NCBI GenBank assembly: GCA_026197075.1
Contig: JAPHQV010000027.1
Location: 1 to 64,000, forward strand
Reading direction: 5' to 3'
DNA from: Gammaproteobacteria bacterium
Lineage (GTDB): Bacteria > Pseudomonadota > Gammaproteobacteria > DSM-19610
Length of the DNA stretch: 64,000 nucleotides
Part shown: piece by piece, positions 45,527-53,277 of the stretch
Layout of the letters: every line of letters starts with the position of its first letter
Numbering within the stretch: the stretch's first letter is position 1
The notes under the pieces: model-generated
Seen by the model: only the letters and a program-made list of their open reading frames with translations
Told to the model about the DNA's origin: nothing
Databases searched by the model: none
Made by a program: the position numbers and the translations under genes

Positions 45527-46108
45527 CTAGGGGTTCGGGTGGCCCCCATGCTCCAGCGCGTGGAGCAGGTCTTGCGTGACCTGCTCCACGCGTAGCAGAC
45601 GACCGCCCCGTTCAGCCACGAAGGCCTCCGCAGCCTCCAGCTCCGCGAATGCGGGCAGGTCCGGGTTACGCATCGGGCCCAGCAGTCCTGAACCCTCCAC
45701 GAAATGCGCCTCCACGATGGATACCCAGCGACCGTCACCTGCGTCGCTGACGTAGGCACGCGCCACGTCATCCGGGCCATGTGCATCGTGGTAATGCCGC
45801 ATGTCCAGAAGGAAACGGAACAGCTCCAGGGGTGAATCGAAGAAAAGCGCCTTGCCGTCCTTGAAGATCAGTTGCGCCGCCCAGCGCGGATAGCGTGCCG
45901 GGTACATGCCGCAGACGGGACAACGCGCCTCGGCGGGCACCTGCCTGGCCGCAATGGGATCGAGGCCAATGACGGGATCGTGAATACTGTGTTGCCGGGC
46001 TGCATGGCCGGCACCCTCCCCATGGCCGGCGAATTGCCACAAACCCAGGATAGTGGCCGCCACCAGCGTCAACAGGAATAACACCCCGGCTGCGGTTCGA
46101 GTCTTCAT
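45527..46108 (-). CDS. Second NosL-like protein with CPVCGM motif
   Basis: Periplasmic membrane-anchored protein of 193 aa with an N-terminal span (about 8-26) and the copper-type motif CPVCGMYPARYPRWAAQL, followed by the NosL-type body (DGKALFFDSPLELFRFLLDM, RAYVSDAGDGRWVSIVEAHF, LPAFAELEAAEAFVAERGGR). It is a NosL homologue of a type distinct from the lipoprotein NosL upstream and may deliver or store copper. It overlaps the TumE-like gene by 4 bases and is last in the nos operon, converging on cytochrome c5. Confidence 0.82.
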   Translation of the reverse strand: MKTRTAAGVLFLLTLVAATILGLWQFAGHGEGAGHAARQHSIHDPVIGLDPIAARQVPAEARCPVCGMYPARYPRWAAQLIFKDGKALFFDSPLELFRFLLDMRHYHDAHGPDDVARAYVSDAGDGRWVSIVEAHFVEGSGLLGPMRNPDLPAFAELEAAEAFVAERGGRLLRVEQVTQDLLHALEHGGHPNP

Positions 46109-46470
46109 TCGCGGGCTGGCGTGTCCAACCGGGGATTCCGCGCCAGCGCCTGCAACAGGCATCGCAGATTATCCTGCGGCGCGCGCTCGGGGCTGGTCAG
46201 GGGATCGGCCAACACCTGGCCGTCGGGAGCGTGGTAATGGTGGGGGAAGGTTGTCAGGCCGCGATGCAGGGGTGCGGTATCGATACCGGCCTCGCCTCCC
46301 TCGAACTGCCAGCGCAGGGAATAGGCATCCTGACCGGCATAGTGGATGGTCAACCGCACGCCATTGTGCAAGCCCACCACAAGCGCGTCCTGGCGTGGTT
46401 CCAGGGGGCCGGCCAGCTGGTCGGGAAATTCCGCATCGATCATGGCCGCCAGCTCGAGATGAATGCTCAT
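46105..46470 (-). CDS. TumE-like small protein in nos operon
   Basis: A 121-aa soluble protein. The core DAYSLRWQFEGGEAGIDTAP and TFPHHYHAPDGQ (residues 48-84) resembles the TumE/DUF6516 toxin family, in which a Y-x-W strand, a D-x-A-P-x-H turn and a TFPHHxH block are conserved. The assignment rests on that pattern by eye. The gene overlaps the preceding 90-aa gene and the following nosL-like gene by 4 bases each, so it is firmly part of the nos operon. It may be a toxin, or a regulatory protein derived from one. Confidence 0.55.
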   Translation of the reverse strand: MSIHLELAAMIDAEFPDQLAGPLEPRQDALVVGLHNGVRLTIHYAGQDAYSLRWQFEGGEAGIDTAPLHRGLTTFPHHYHAPDGQVLADPLTSPERAPQDNLRCLLQALARNPRLDTPARE

Positions 46471-46739
46471 CGACGTTGCGCCTCCCGCAGTTTTTCCGCC
46501 ACCAGCTGGCGCGCGGTCTCGCAAGTGTCCGCCAGGATGCGCGCCGCCAGGTACTGCTCGTAACCGGGATGCTCTTCCAGCTCGCCCGCGTTGATCCGTT
46601 TGAGCAGGGCATCATCGTCGGGCACCGCACAGCCGGCCAGCAGATCGTTACGGTTCTGCCGCAATTCATAGATCAGCCGCGTCAGCGCCTCCACCTCGGT
46701 GGCGGTTTCGTAATCGAGATCCTTGAAAAAATCCACCAT
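46467..46739 (-). CDS. Small helical protein, unknown, paired with TumE-like gene
   Basis: A 90-aa, mostly helical and charged protein (FFKDLDYETATEVEALTRLI, HPGYEQYLAARILADTCETA, ARQLVAEKLREAQRR). I recognise no family and see no helix-turn-helix motif. It starts 2 bases after the nosL stop and overlaps the TumE-like gene by 4 bases. If the neighbour is a toxin, this would be the expected antitoxin position; otherwise the two may form a Nos accessory pair. Confidence 0.6.
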   Translation of the reverse strand: MVDFFKDLDYETATEVEALTRLIYELRQNRNDLLAGCAVPDDDALLKRINAGELEEHPGYEQYLAARILADTCETARQLVAEKLREAQRR

Positions 46740-46741
46740 GG

Positions 46742-47263
46742 CTACATCCTCGTGTCGTGCTGCGCGCCGCCGTCGAGAATCACCTGGTCGGGGGTGACCT
46801 CCTCGAAACGCAGCACCTGGCCACCGAATTCCCTGGCAAACTCCCGCGCGGCCTCCTCAGTGGCGAAGCTTGCCAGGGTCGGCCCCATGGCGCCGCGGCG
46901 CGAGGAACCGAGTACGTAGAAGGCATTGCGGGCATCGATCCAGTTCTCCCGGGGATCGTCCCAGTCGGTACTGCCCATGTCTTGAACATAAAGCCCACGC
47001 ACCGGCTGGATGATTTCCGGGTTCAGATAGATATGAAACATCTCGACGGTATCGCAGAAGAAGTCCGGTACCTTGCGGCCGGCATAGTGGATCTGGGCCT
47101 TGGGGCCGGGATAGTCCGCCAGCAGCATACCGTCCAGGGCACAGTAGGTCCCGCCGGTGATCTCCACGGGACCCGAGGCGCCGCTGTCGTCGGTCTGGCC
47201 ACAGCCACCCAATGCGGCCGCCAGTAGCAACAGTGGCAGGCTTTGAAAATACCATCGTTTCAT
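46742..47263 (-). CDS. nosL: Nitrous oxide reductase copper chaperone NosL
   Basis: Outer-membrane-type lipoprotein that delivers Cu(I) to apo-NosZ, 173 aa. The lipobox is LGGC and the copper site is in YCALDGMLLADYPGPKAQIH, the Cys-x3-Gly-Met form of classical NosL. It starts at the ATG at 47263, which overlaps the nosY stop (ATGA); an ATG five codons earlier is possible. It ends 2 bases from the next gene. Confidence 0.92.
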   Translation of the reverse strand: MKRWYFQSLPLLLLAAALGGCGQTDDSGASGPVEITGGTYCALDGMLLADYPGPKAQIHYAGRKVPDFFCDTVEMFHIYLNPEIIQPVRGLYVQDMGSTDWDDPRENWIDARNAFYVLGSSRRGAMGPTLASFATEEAAREFAREFGGQVLRFEEVTPDQVILDGGAQHDTRM

Positions 47264-48075
47264 TTGCGAAATCTCCATGCAGCGATGCCCAGGGGGGCGG
47301 CGATCCAGGCAAGCATCACCAGGGTGAGCAGCCAGGGTTCGGCCAGTCGGCCGGGAAAGACGGTGGCCAGGCCATAGAGGGTGCGCACCTCCTCCAGGCT
47401 GAAGATATTGAGAATGCGGAACACGTCCGCCGGATTGAGCAGGAGCAGGTAGGGAAAGATCTCGCCGCCATACTGGCCGCCGGTAACCACCAGCGCACCC
47501 AACAGCAGCAGGTCGAATACCAGCACGAAGAAGAACCACAGGGCGATGGCCAGACCGGAGGCACGGGTGCGGTCACTGGCGAATACCGACAACATCACCG
47601 CCAGGCTCAGGAAGGCCATGCCCAACAGCACGGAGCTGAGCATGAAACCGAAGTAATGGAACAGGGCATTCAGGCTCAGCTGGGTGGACAGCACCACCGC
47701 CACCAGGCCGAAGCCCGCCAGTGTGGAAAAGGCCAGTGCCGCGGCCAGGCCCAGGTACTTGCCCAGCAGCAGTTCAAAACGGGTGATAGGCATGGACAGC
47801 AGCAGGTCGAGGGAGCCGCGCTCACGCTCGCCCACAATGGCATCGAAACCCAGCACCAGGGCGATGAGTGGAATGAGATAAATCACCAGGCTCACCAGGC
47901 TGGCGATGGTGAACTCGATGGAACGGAAGCCCACCGTGCCCTGCTGGGCGCCGCCGAAATAGGCGATGACCAGGGCGAACACCGTGAACACCAACGCCAC
48001 CGCCAGCACCCAGCGATTGCGGATGCGATCCCAGAACTCCTTGCCGGCGATGATGCCGACCTGCCTAATTTCCAT
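47260..48075 (-). CDS. nosY: Nos ABC transporter permease NosY
   Basis: Inner-membrane permease of the NosFY transporter, which works with NosD in building the CuZ site, probably by supplying sulfur and copper; 271 aa with about six spans (VLAVALVFTVFALVIAYFGG, LVSLVIYLIPLIALVLGFDA). The GERERGSLDLLLSMPITRFE block is typical of ABC-2 permeases. The ATG at 48075 overlaps the nosF stop by 11 bases. Confidence 0.92.
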   Translation of the reverse strand: MEIRQVGIIAGKEFWDRIRNRWVLAVALVFTVFALVIAYFGGAQQGTVGFRSIEFTIASLVSLVIYLIPLIALVLGFDAIVGERERGSLDLLLSMPITRFELLLGKYLGLAAALAFSTLAGFGLVAVVLSTQLSLNALFHYFGFMLSSVLLGMAFLSLAVMLSVFASDRTRASGLAIALWFFFVLVFDLLLLGALVVTGGQYGGEIFPYLLLLNPADVFRILNIFSLEEVRTLYGLATVFPGRLAEPWLLTLVMLAWIAAPLGIAAWRFRK

Positions 48076-49018
48076 GCCCGGCCTCCAGGTCGGAAAAACC
48101 GAAAAACACATCCTCCAGGGATGGCTCGCGGATGTGCACGTCCAGCACCTCCACGTTGGAGGCGGTGAGCGCCTCCAGCACCGCCATCTTCATGCTGCGC
48201 GGACAGCGCAGGATGAGTTCATCGCCACGTTCCTCCACCTGGGGCACGCCGAGACCCTCCAACAGGGCACGCACCCGTTCCAGGCCACCACTGCCGGGCC
48301 GGATCTCGATCCACAGGGGCAGGGACATCTCCTCACGCAGGGCCTGCACCGTGCCCAGGGCGCGGATACGACCAGCGGTCATGATGGCCAGCCGATCCAC
48401 CCGCTCCTGGATCTCGGCCAGGATATGGGAGGTCAGGATCATGGTCACGCCTTCCTCTCTCAGGCCGCGCAGGATGGCATAGAACTCGCGGATGGCCTCC
48501 GGGTCCAGGCCGTTGGTGGGCTCATCCAGGAACAGCAGTTTTGGCCTGCCCAGCAGGGCCTGGGCGAAACCAAGACGCTGGCGCATGCCCTTGGAATATT
48601 CGCGCACCCGCCGCCTGGCCGCCGGACCGAGACCCACCTTTTCCAGCAATCCCGCGCATTCGTTCAGCGGGGCGGCCTTGAGGCGTGCGAAGAACTGCAG
48701 GGTCTCCAGGCCGGTCAGGTTGTCGTACAGCACGACGTTTTCCGGCAGGTAGCCGATACGGCGGCGCGCGGCGCGGAAACCGCCTTCTCCCACCCGGGCG
48801 CCGGCCACCTGGATATCACCCGCGCTCAGCGGGATGAGGCCCAGCATCATCTTGAACAGGGTGGTCTTGCCGGCGCCGTTGTGACCGATGAGGCCGAACA
48901 GCTCGCCAGGGCGGACTTCCAGATCGACGCCATCGACGGCGTGCACGGCGCCATAGCGCTTGTGAACGCCCTGAACGCTGACCAGGGATTCAGCGGGTGC
49001 CGGGATAATACTTGCCAA
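48065..49018 (-). CDS. nosF: Nos ABC transporter ATPase NosF
   Basis: ATPase partner of NosY, 317 aa. It has Walker A GHNGAGKTTLFKMMLG, the signature YSKGMRQRLGFAQALLG and Walker B LLFLDEPTNGLD. It starts with TTG at 49018, which has GGAGAG 6 bases upstream; no ATG or GTG lies close. This start overlaps nosD by 29 bases, an unusually long overlap, so NosF and NosD are coupled. Confidence 0.93.
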   Translation of the reverse strand: MASIIPAPAESLVSVQGVHKRYGAVHAVDGVDLEVRPGELFGLIGHNGAGKTTLFKMMLGLIPLSAGDIQVAGARVGEGGFRAARRRIGYLPENVVLYDNLTGLETLQFFARLKAAPLNECAGLLEKVGLGPAARRRVREYSKGMRQRLGFAQALLGRPKLLFLDEPTNGLDPEAIREFYAILRGLREEGVTMILTSHILAEIQERVDRLAIMTAGRIRALGTVQALREEMSLPLWIEIRPGSGGLERVRALLEGLGVPQVEERGDELILRCPRSMKMAVLEALTASNVEVLDVHIREPSLEDVFFGFSDLEAGHGN

Positions 49019-50258
49019 GCCAGTCTCTCCAGTTTTCGTGTTGGGGCCGCATACGCGGATTGGGATCGACGATGCTGGGGGCGCGCCACAGGGGGAATTG
49101 CTGCCCCACCAGTCGCAGGGTCTGTACCGCGGGGCTGGCCAGCAGCAGCTTCATCATGGGATGGCGCCAGCTGAGCCGGTCCACCATATCGTTGGCCTCG
49201 TAGGCCACATCGCCAATGCCGTCGCCGTCGCGGTCCCAGCCCAGGAAATTGCCCCAGTGGTTACCCTCCTCGATGCCCCAGAGTTCGTCGCGGGCAGCCA
49301 CGTAGCGCACCTGCTCGCGGTTGGCGATGAAATCATTACGTTCCACCACGTTGTTCTTGGAACCGGCCCATACATGCATGCCAACCACGTTATCCACCAC
49401 CAGGTTGCCGCGCAGGGTGTTGTACTCGGCATCGTAGATAAAGAAACCGCGCTGGTTGCCGGCCACCACATTGTTTTCCACCAGGCTGTCCTGGATGGTG
49501 CGCAGCATGATGCCATGGTCGGAATTGCCCCAGGCGCGGTTGTTGCGCACCTCCTGGTGGCGCACTTCCATCAAGGCCAGACCACCACGATTCAGGAACA
49601 CATCATTGTCCTCCCACAGGTTGTGATAGGAATTCATGTAATGGGTGCCGTAGCGACTGCGGTGGAGACGGTTGCCCCGGAACACCGCGTGGTGGGTAAC
49701 GTCCACGTAGATGGCGTCGCGCACGAAGCTGATGTTGTTATCGAGAATACGCGCCCCCTGGGTATTGTAGAGCTGGATGCCGTTACCGCGCTGGGAGGAA
49801 CGGTAATCCCGTTTGCCGGTGATGAGGTTACGCTCGATGCGTACGTCGTTGGCCTTCTCGATCCACAGCCCGAACAGGTTGTAGGCCAGGTCGCAATCGC
49901 GCACCACGGCGCGATGCGCGCCGGGCCGGATGTAGATGCCGGCATTCTGGTCGCGCAGGCTGTCGCCGGAATCGGTGACGATCAGCCCCTCGATCATCAC
50001 GTCCTCGGCGGTGACCCGGATGGTGTCTCCGCTCTGTCCGCCACTGATGGTGGGACGATGCAGGCCGCGCAGGGTCAGGGTCTTGTCGATGCGCAGATTT
50101 TCCTGGTAACGGCCACGCATCACTTCGACGACATCGCCGGGCACCGCATTGTCGATAGCCGTCTGAATGGATTCGCCCGGCTGCACCTGCCAGGTCGCAG
50201 CCAGGGCTGTTCCCGAATAGAGCAACAGCGCCGCCAATGCAAGCCGGACTTTACGCAT
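48990..50258 (-). CDS. nosD: Nitrous oxide reductase family maturation protein NosD
   Basis: Periplasmic protein for CuZ-centre assembly, 422 aa, with a signal peptide (about 1-20) and a right-handed beta-helix made of NosD/CASH repeats (IEGLIVTDSGDSLRDQNAGI, NGIQLYNTQGARILDNNISF, GIMLRTIQDSLVENNVVAGN). The C-terminal HWGNFLGWDRDGDGIGDVAY block is a family mark. The upstream gap to the 141-aa gene (140 bases) contains a repeat; downstream it overlaps nosF. Confidence 0.95.
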   Translation of the reverse strand: MRKVRLALAALLLYSGTALAATWQVQPGESIQTAIDNAVPGDVVEVMRGRYQENLRIDKTLTLRGLHRPTISGGQSGDTIRVTAEDVMIEGLIVTDSGDSLRDQNAGIYIRPGAHRAVVRDCDLAYNLFGLWIEKANDVRIERNLITGKRDYRSSQRGNGIQLYNTQGARILDNNISFVRDAIYVDVTHHAVFRGNRLHRSRYGTHYMNSYHNLWEDNDVFLNRGGLALMEVRHQEVRNNRAWGNSDHGIMLRTIQDSLVENNVVAGNQRGFFIYDAEYNTLRGNLVVDNVVGMHVWAGSKNNVVERNDFIANREQVRYVAARDELWGIEEGNHWGNFLGWDRDGDGIGDVAYEANDMVDRLSWRHPMMKLLLASPAVQTLRLVGQQFPLWRAPSIVDPNPRMRPQHENWRDWLGKYYPGTR

Positions 50259-50299
50259 TGACTATCGCACCCCGCAGAGTTGCGTGACGATCCATGCAG

Positions 50300-50362
50300 A
50301 AGAGGCCTCTGGCCACGAACAGTGCGGCGCTTACCGGTTCGCGGCCGGAGGCCGCTCCTACA
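50300..50362. repeat. Diverged copy of the GGCCGCTCCT inverted repeat
   Basis: Right arm TTCGCGGCCGGAGGCCGCTC (50338-) matches the 1943-1964 arm with few changes; the left arm around 50300-50319 (GAGGCCTCTGGCCACGAA) is degenerate. It lies between the 141-aa gene and nosD inside the nos operon. Confidence 0.65.
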
Positions 50363-50398
50363 TGGTCAGGACGAGGCGAGACAAGATGTAGCATCCGC

Positions 50399-50824
50399 TC
50401 ATAGTACCAGAAGACCCATCGACTTGAGCGCCAGGAACAGCGCAGCGCCGATCAGCAGGTTCTTGAAGCTTACATAGGAAATCATGTCCATCAGGCTGGC
50501 CTTGCGGTACTGCCGCCCCCACCATGGGCCTTCCTTTACATAGGGCTTGGACTGCATGCGGATCATGACCTCGAAGACACTCCAGCCGAACCACCAGCCG
50601 ATGATGGCAGCGGCATCGAGGCGACCCAGGGCCGCCAACACCCAGATGAGGGTGACTGCCAGGGCGACGGCCACCTCCGCCGCCACCAGGGCGCGCTTGC
50701 GCTGGAAGCCGCCGTGGCACCAGGGCCAGAGGTGATGCCAGATCTCGGCCAGCACCATGGCCGGCAGGCTGTAGCCGGCGTAGGGCGGTTCGATGGGATC
50801 GGTGGGCATACGTGGGTCGACCAT
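50399..50824 (-). CDS. Membrane protein of unknown function in nos operon
   Basis: A 141-aa protein with two to three membrane segments (AAEVAVALAVTLIWVLAALG, AAAIIGWWFGWSVFEVMIRM, SFKNLLIGAALFLALKSMGL) and a Trp/His-rich N-terminal loop (EIWHHLWPWCHGGFQRKR). Its start lies 15 bases after the nosR stop. I recognise no named family; the cluster position suggests a role with NosR in electron delivery or assembly. The His/Cys/Trp loop could bind a metal or contact a partner, but this is inference. Confidence 0.65.
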   Translation of the reverse strand: MVDPRMPTDPIEPPYAGYSLPAMVLAEIWHHLWPWCHGGFQRKRALVAAEVAVALAVTLIWVLAALGRLDAAAIIGWWFGWSVFEVMIRMQSKPYVKEGPWWGRQYRKASLMDMISYVSFKNLLIGAALFLALKSMGLLVL

Positions 50825-50839
50825 GGATGACCTCCCGGA

Positions 50840-53020
50840 TCAGGACTTGCCGGCCGTTGCGGGACGCATCGGCTCGGGATGGATGGGGATGTAGTAGCCA
50901 TTGGCGCCAATGGGGGTCAGCGGCAGGCCGGCCTTGAGGCGGCGCTTGCGCTCCTTGGCCAGCGGCGGGCAGGCATGCGTATCGGTGTAGTACACCATGC
51001 AGTCCAGGCACAGCAGGCATTCGCGCTGGTCGATGCGACCGTCCTTGTCGATGGCCAGGGAGCCGCAGCCCACGGCGCAGGCCTTGCAGCTGTCGCATTC
51101 CTGCTTGCGCTTCAGCCCATACCAGCGGAAGGTCGAAGGCATGGCGAGGGCGGCGCCGAGCGGACACAGGTACTTGCAGAAGGGCCGTTCGATGAAGATC
51201 GAAAGTGCCAGCAAGCCGGCGGCGAACAGGGTATAGGGCCAGGTACGGCTGAACAGGCCGACCAGGAAGGTGGTCTTGAAAGGCTCCACCTCGGACAGGA
51301 CCTCCGCCAGCCCCATGGAGAACATGGATACTGCCAACAGTACGAAGAAGACCCCGTATTTCACCCACTTCAGGCGGTCATGCCAGGGCTTGGACAGTTT
51401 GAACTGGAAGCGCTTGAGACCGACGGCACCGCCGATCTTGTACAGCAGCTCGGACAGGGAGCCGAAGGGGCACATCCAGCCACAGAACAGGCCGCGCCCC
51501 CAGACGAATACCGTGACGATGATGAATATCCAGAACAGGAAAATGAAGGGATCGGTGAGGAACAGCTCCCACTTCCACTGAAACAGCAGGGCATGGAACC
51601 AGGTCAGCACCTGGGTGATGGAGGGCTGAGCCAGCAGGTAGAAGCCCACAAAACCGACGCTGATGACCCAGAAGCTGTACTTGAAGGCATTCACCGGCCA
51701 CTTGTTCTTGCGGTTCGACATCCGGGTCAGGCGGTTGCGATTGGCATAGACGGTCGCCACCGCGAGCAGGAAGGCGGTGAACAGGCCGATCTCCACCGCG
51801 CGCATCTTCCACACCCGTACCCAGGGCGGGTCGGGCTTGATGATGGTCGGGCGTCCACCTTCCAGGTAGTGGGCCGGCACCCAGTATTCCTGGTCGAAGC
51901 TGACGAAGCTGCGTTCACCCGTGTTGCGGTCCAGCTTGTTGCCCAGGTACACCAGGCTCCAGGGATAGGCGGCACTGAACACCGGATCGCGGATGATGAA
52001 GATGCCGGACTCCCGGTAGCCGGGCGCGCCTTCCGCCTCCAGACCCCAGAGGTTGTAGTAGTCCATGTCACGGAAGGTGAAGGTGTCCATGTCCTGAGCC
52101 ACCTGAATGCGGTCATAGATGCCTCCGCGCACGAACCCCGAACCCTTGAAGGAATCCACGCCGTTGGCAATGATGAAGATGGCATGCTCGTTGGGTTCCA
52201 GGCGTGACATGAGCCGTTCATGGCCACTCATACCCAGCAGGCTCTTGCCGACGGCCGGCACGTTGAGATAGCCGAAATACATCTCGATGTAGGGCTCGTT
52301 GGCACGCGGCAGGCCCAGCTGTTCCGGGCGCACGGTAAGTCGCCGTACGCTACCCTCGCGCACCAGTTCCTCCCAGCTGCGCAGTTCATGGACATCGGTG
52401 AAGCGGGCCTGTGGCTTGGGATCGCTCTTGAGAATGCCCACCTGGCGGGCGATGGCCACACCCGAGCGCAGCATCACCTGGTTCTGGGCGATCACCGTGA
52501 CGGTGGCACCGGTGATGGCATCCAGACCGATATAACCGGCATCGGGGCGTGATTTGCCGATCTCGATCTTGTCGCCGACAAACTTGCCCAGGTACTGGTT
52601 GACGAACTTGGTCAGTTCCTCCTCCGGGATACCCAACAGCAGGATGGGTTCGCTGTGGCGCAGGATGCGGGTGCCGACGATGATGCCTTGCGTATCCATG
52701 CCGATAAGGGTTACCACCGGCTTACCCGAGTAGGCGGGGATATCCACGATATCCGTGGACAGGAACACGTAGCCGATCAGTTCCCTGCCCTGCTCCCCGT
52801 CGCGATATGCCTCCACGTAGGCGGGTCGCCCCATGCGCTCCGAAAAACTGTCGGCGCCGGGCATGACCTCGTGGCAGGCCACCATGGCACAAAGATCGGG
52901 GGCGGTACCGATCTCCGCGGGCAGAGGCGCTTCGTAGGCCGCGGCCATGGCCAGCGGCGCCACGAGCACCAGTGTCGTCGCGGCAAGGACGGCACGAAGC
53001 AAAGTGAGAATCCGTTTCAT
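50840..53020 (-). CDS. nosR: Regulatory/electron-transfer flavoprotein NosR
   Basis: Membrane iron-sulfur flavoprotein that donates electrons to NosZ and is required for nosZ expression in some species; 726 aa. It has a signal peptide (about 1-26), a periplasmic FMN-binding domain with the covalent-FMN threonine in DAITGATVTV, several spans (about 405-660), two CxxxCP motifs (FCGWMCPFG and YLCPLG region with CKYLCP), and cytoplasmic [4Fe-4S] motifs CDSCKACAVGC and CLLCLDCMVYYTDTHACPP. It follows nosZ across a 257-base gap with a palindrome. Confidence 0.95.
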   Translation of the reverse strand: MKRILTLLRAVLAATTLVLVAPLAMAAAYEAPLPAEIGTAPDLCAMVACHEVMPGADSFSERMGRPAYVEAYRDGEQGRELIGYVFLSTDIVDIPAYSGKPVVTLIGMDTQGIIVGTRILRHSEPILLLGIPEEELTKFVNQYLGKFVGDKIEIGKSRPDAGYIGLDAITGATVTVIAQNQVMLRSGVAIARQVGILKSDPKPQARFTDVHELRSWEELVREGSVRRLTVRPEQLGLPRANEPYIEMYFGYLNVPAVGKSLLGMSGHERLMSRLEPNEHAIFIIANGVDSFKGSGFVRGGIYDRIQVAQDMDTFTFRDMDYYNLWGLEAEGAPGYRESGIFIIRDPVFSAAYPWSLVYLGNKLDRNTGERSFVSFDQEYWVPAHYLEGGRPTIIKPDPPWVRVWKMRAVEIGLFTAFLLAVATVYANRNRLTRMSNRKNKWPVNAFKYSFWVISVGFVGFYLLAQPSITQVLTWFHALLFQWKWELFLTDPFIFLFWIFIIVTVFVWGRGLFCGWMCPFGSLSELLYKIGGAVGLKRFQFKLSKPWHDRLKWVKYGVFFVLLAVSMFSMGLAEVLSEVEPFKTTFLVGLFSRTWPYTLFAAGLLALSIFIERPFCKYLCPLGAALAMPSTFRWYGLKRKQECDSCKACAVGCGSLAIDKDGRIDQRECLLCLDCMVYYTDTHACPPLAKERKRRLKAGLPLTPIGANGYYIPIHPEPMRPATAGKS

Positions 53021-53109
53021 GACACTACCCGTTGGACCAGCATGGGGGGAGTCTAGACACTTCGAGGGGACTGGTACTTGATCATGGTCAAATTAAGGGG
53101 CAGAAGACT

Positions 53110-53174
53110 GTAGTAGCGGGCTTTGCACGCGAACCGGGATGGCACCCTGGTTCGCGGGCAAAGCCCGCTACTAC
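53110..53174. repeat. Inverted repeat between nosZ and nosR
   Basis: 26-base arms (53110-53135 and 53149-53174) with one mismatch and a 13-base loop; left arm starts GTAGTAGCGGGCTTTGC. The build, with GCGAA next to the loop and GTAG outside, resembles the 1901-1964 repeat family. It lies in the nosR leader. Confidence 0.75.
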
Positions 53175-53225
53175 ATTAAAGACACCAGAAAACCGGAATC
53201 AAGACATGGTTAAAGAAGGATGAGC

Positions 53226-53261
53226 CCCCGACGGACCGGAACCGGTTCCGGTCCGTCGGGG
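53226..53261. terminator. 36-bp perfect palindrome after nosZ
   Basis: A perfect palindrome centred on ACCGGT (half-site CCCCGACGGACCGGAACC) lies 17 bases after the nosZ stop. There is only a weak T-rich tail on the minus strand (TCCTTCTTTAA), so it may reduce, rather than stop, read-through to nosR, or protect the nosZ mRNA end. Confidence 0.6.
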
Positions 53262-53277
53262 CCATCCGAGGCCCGGG

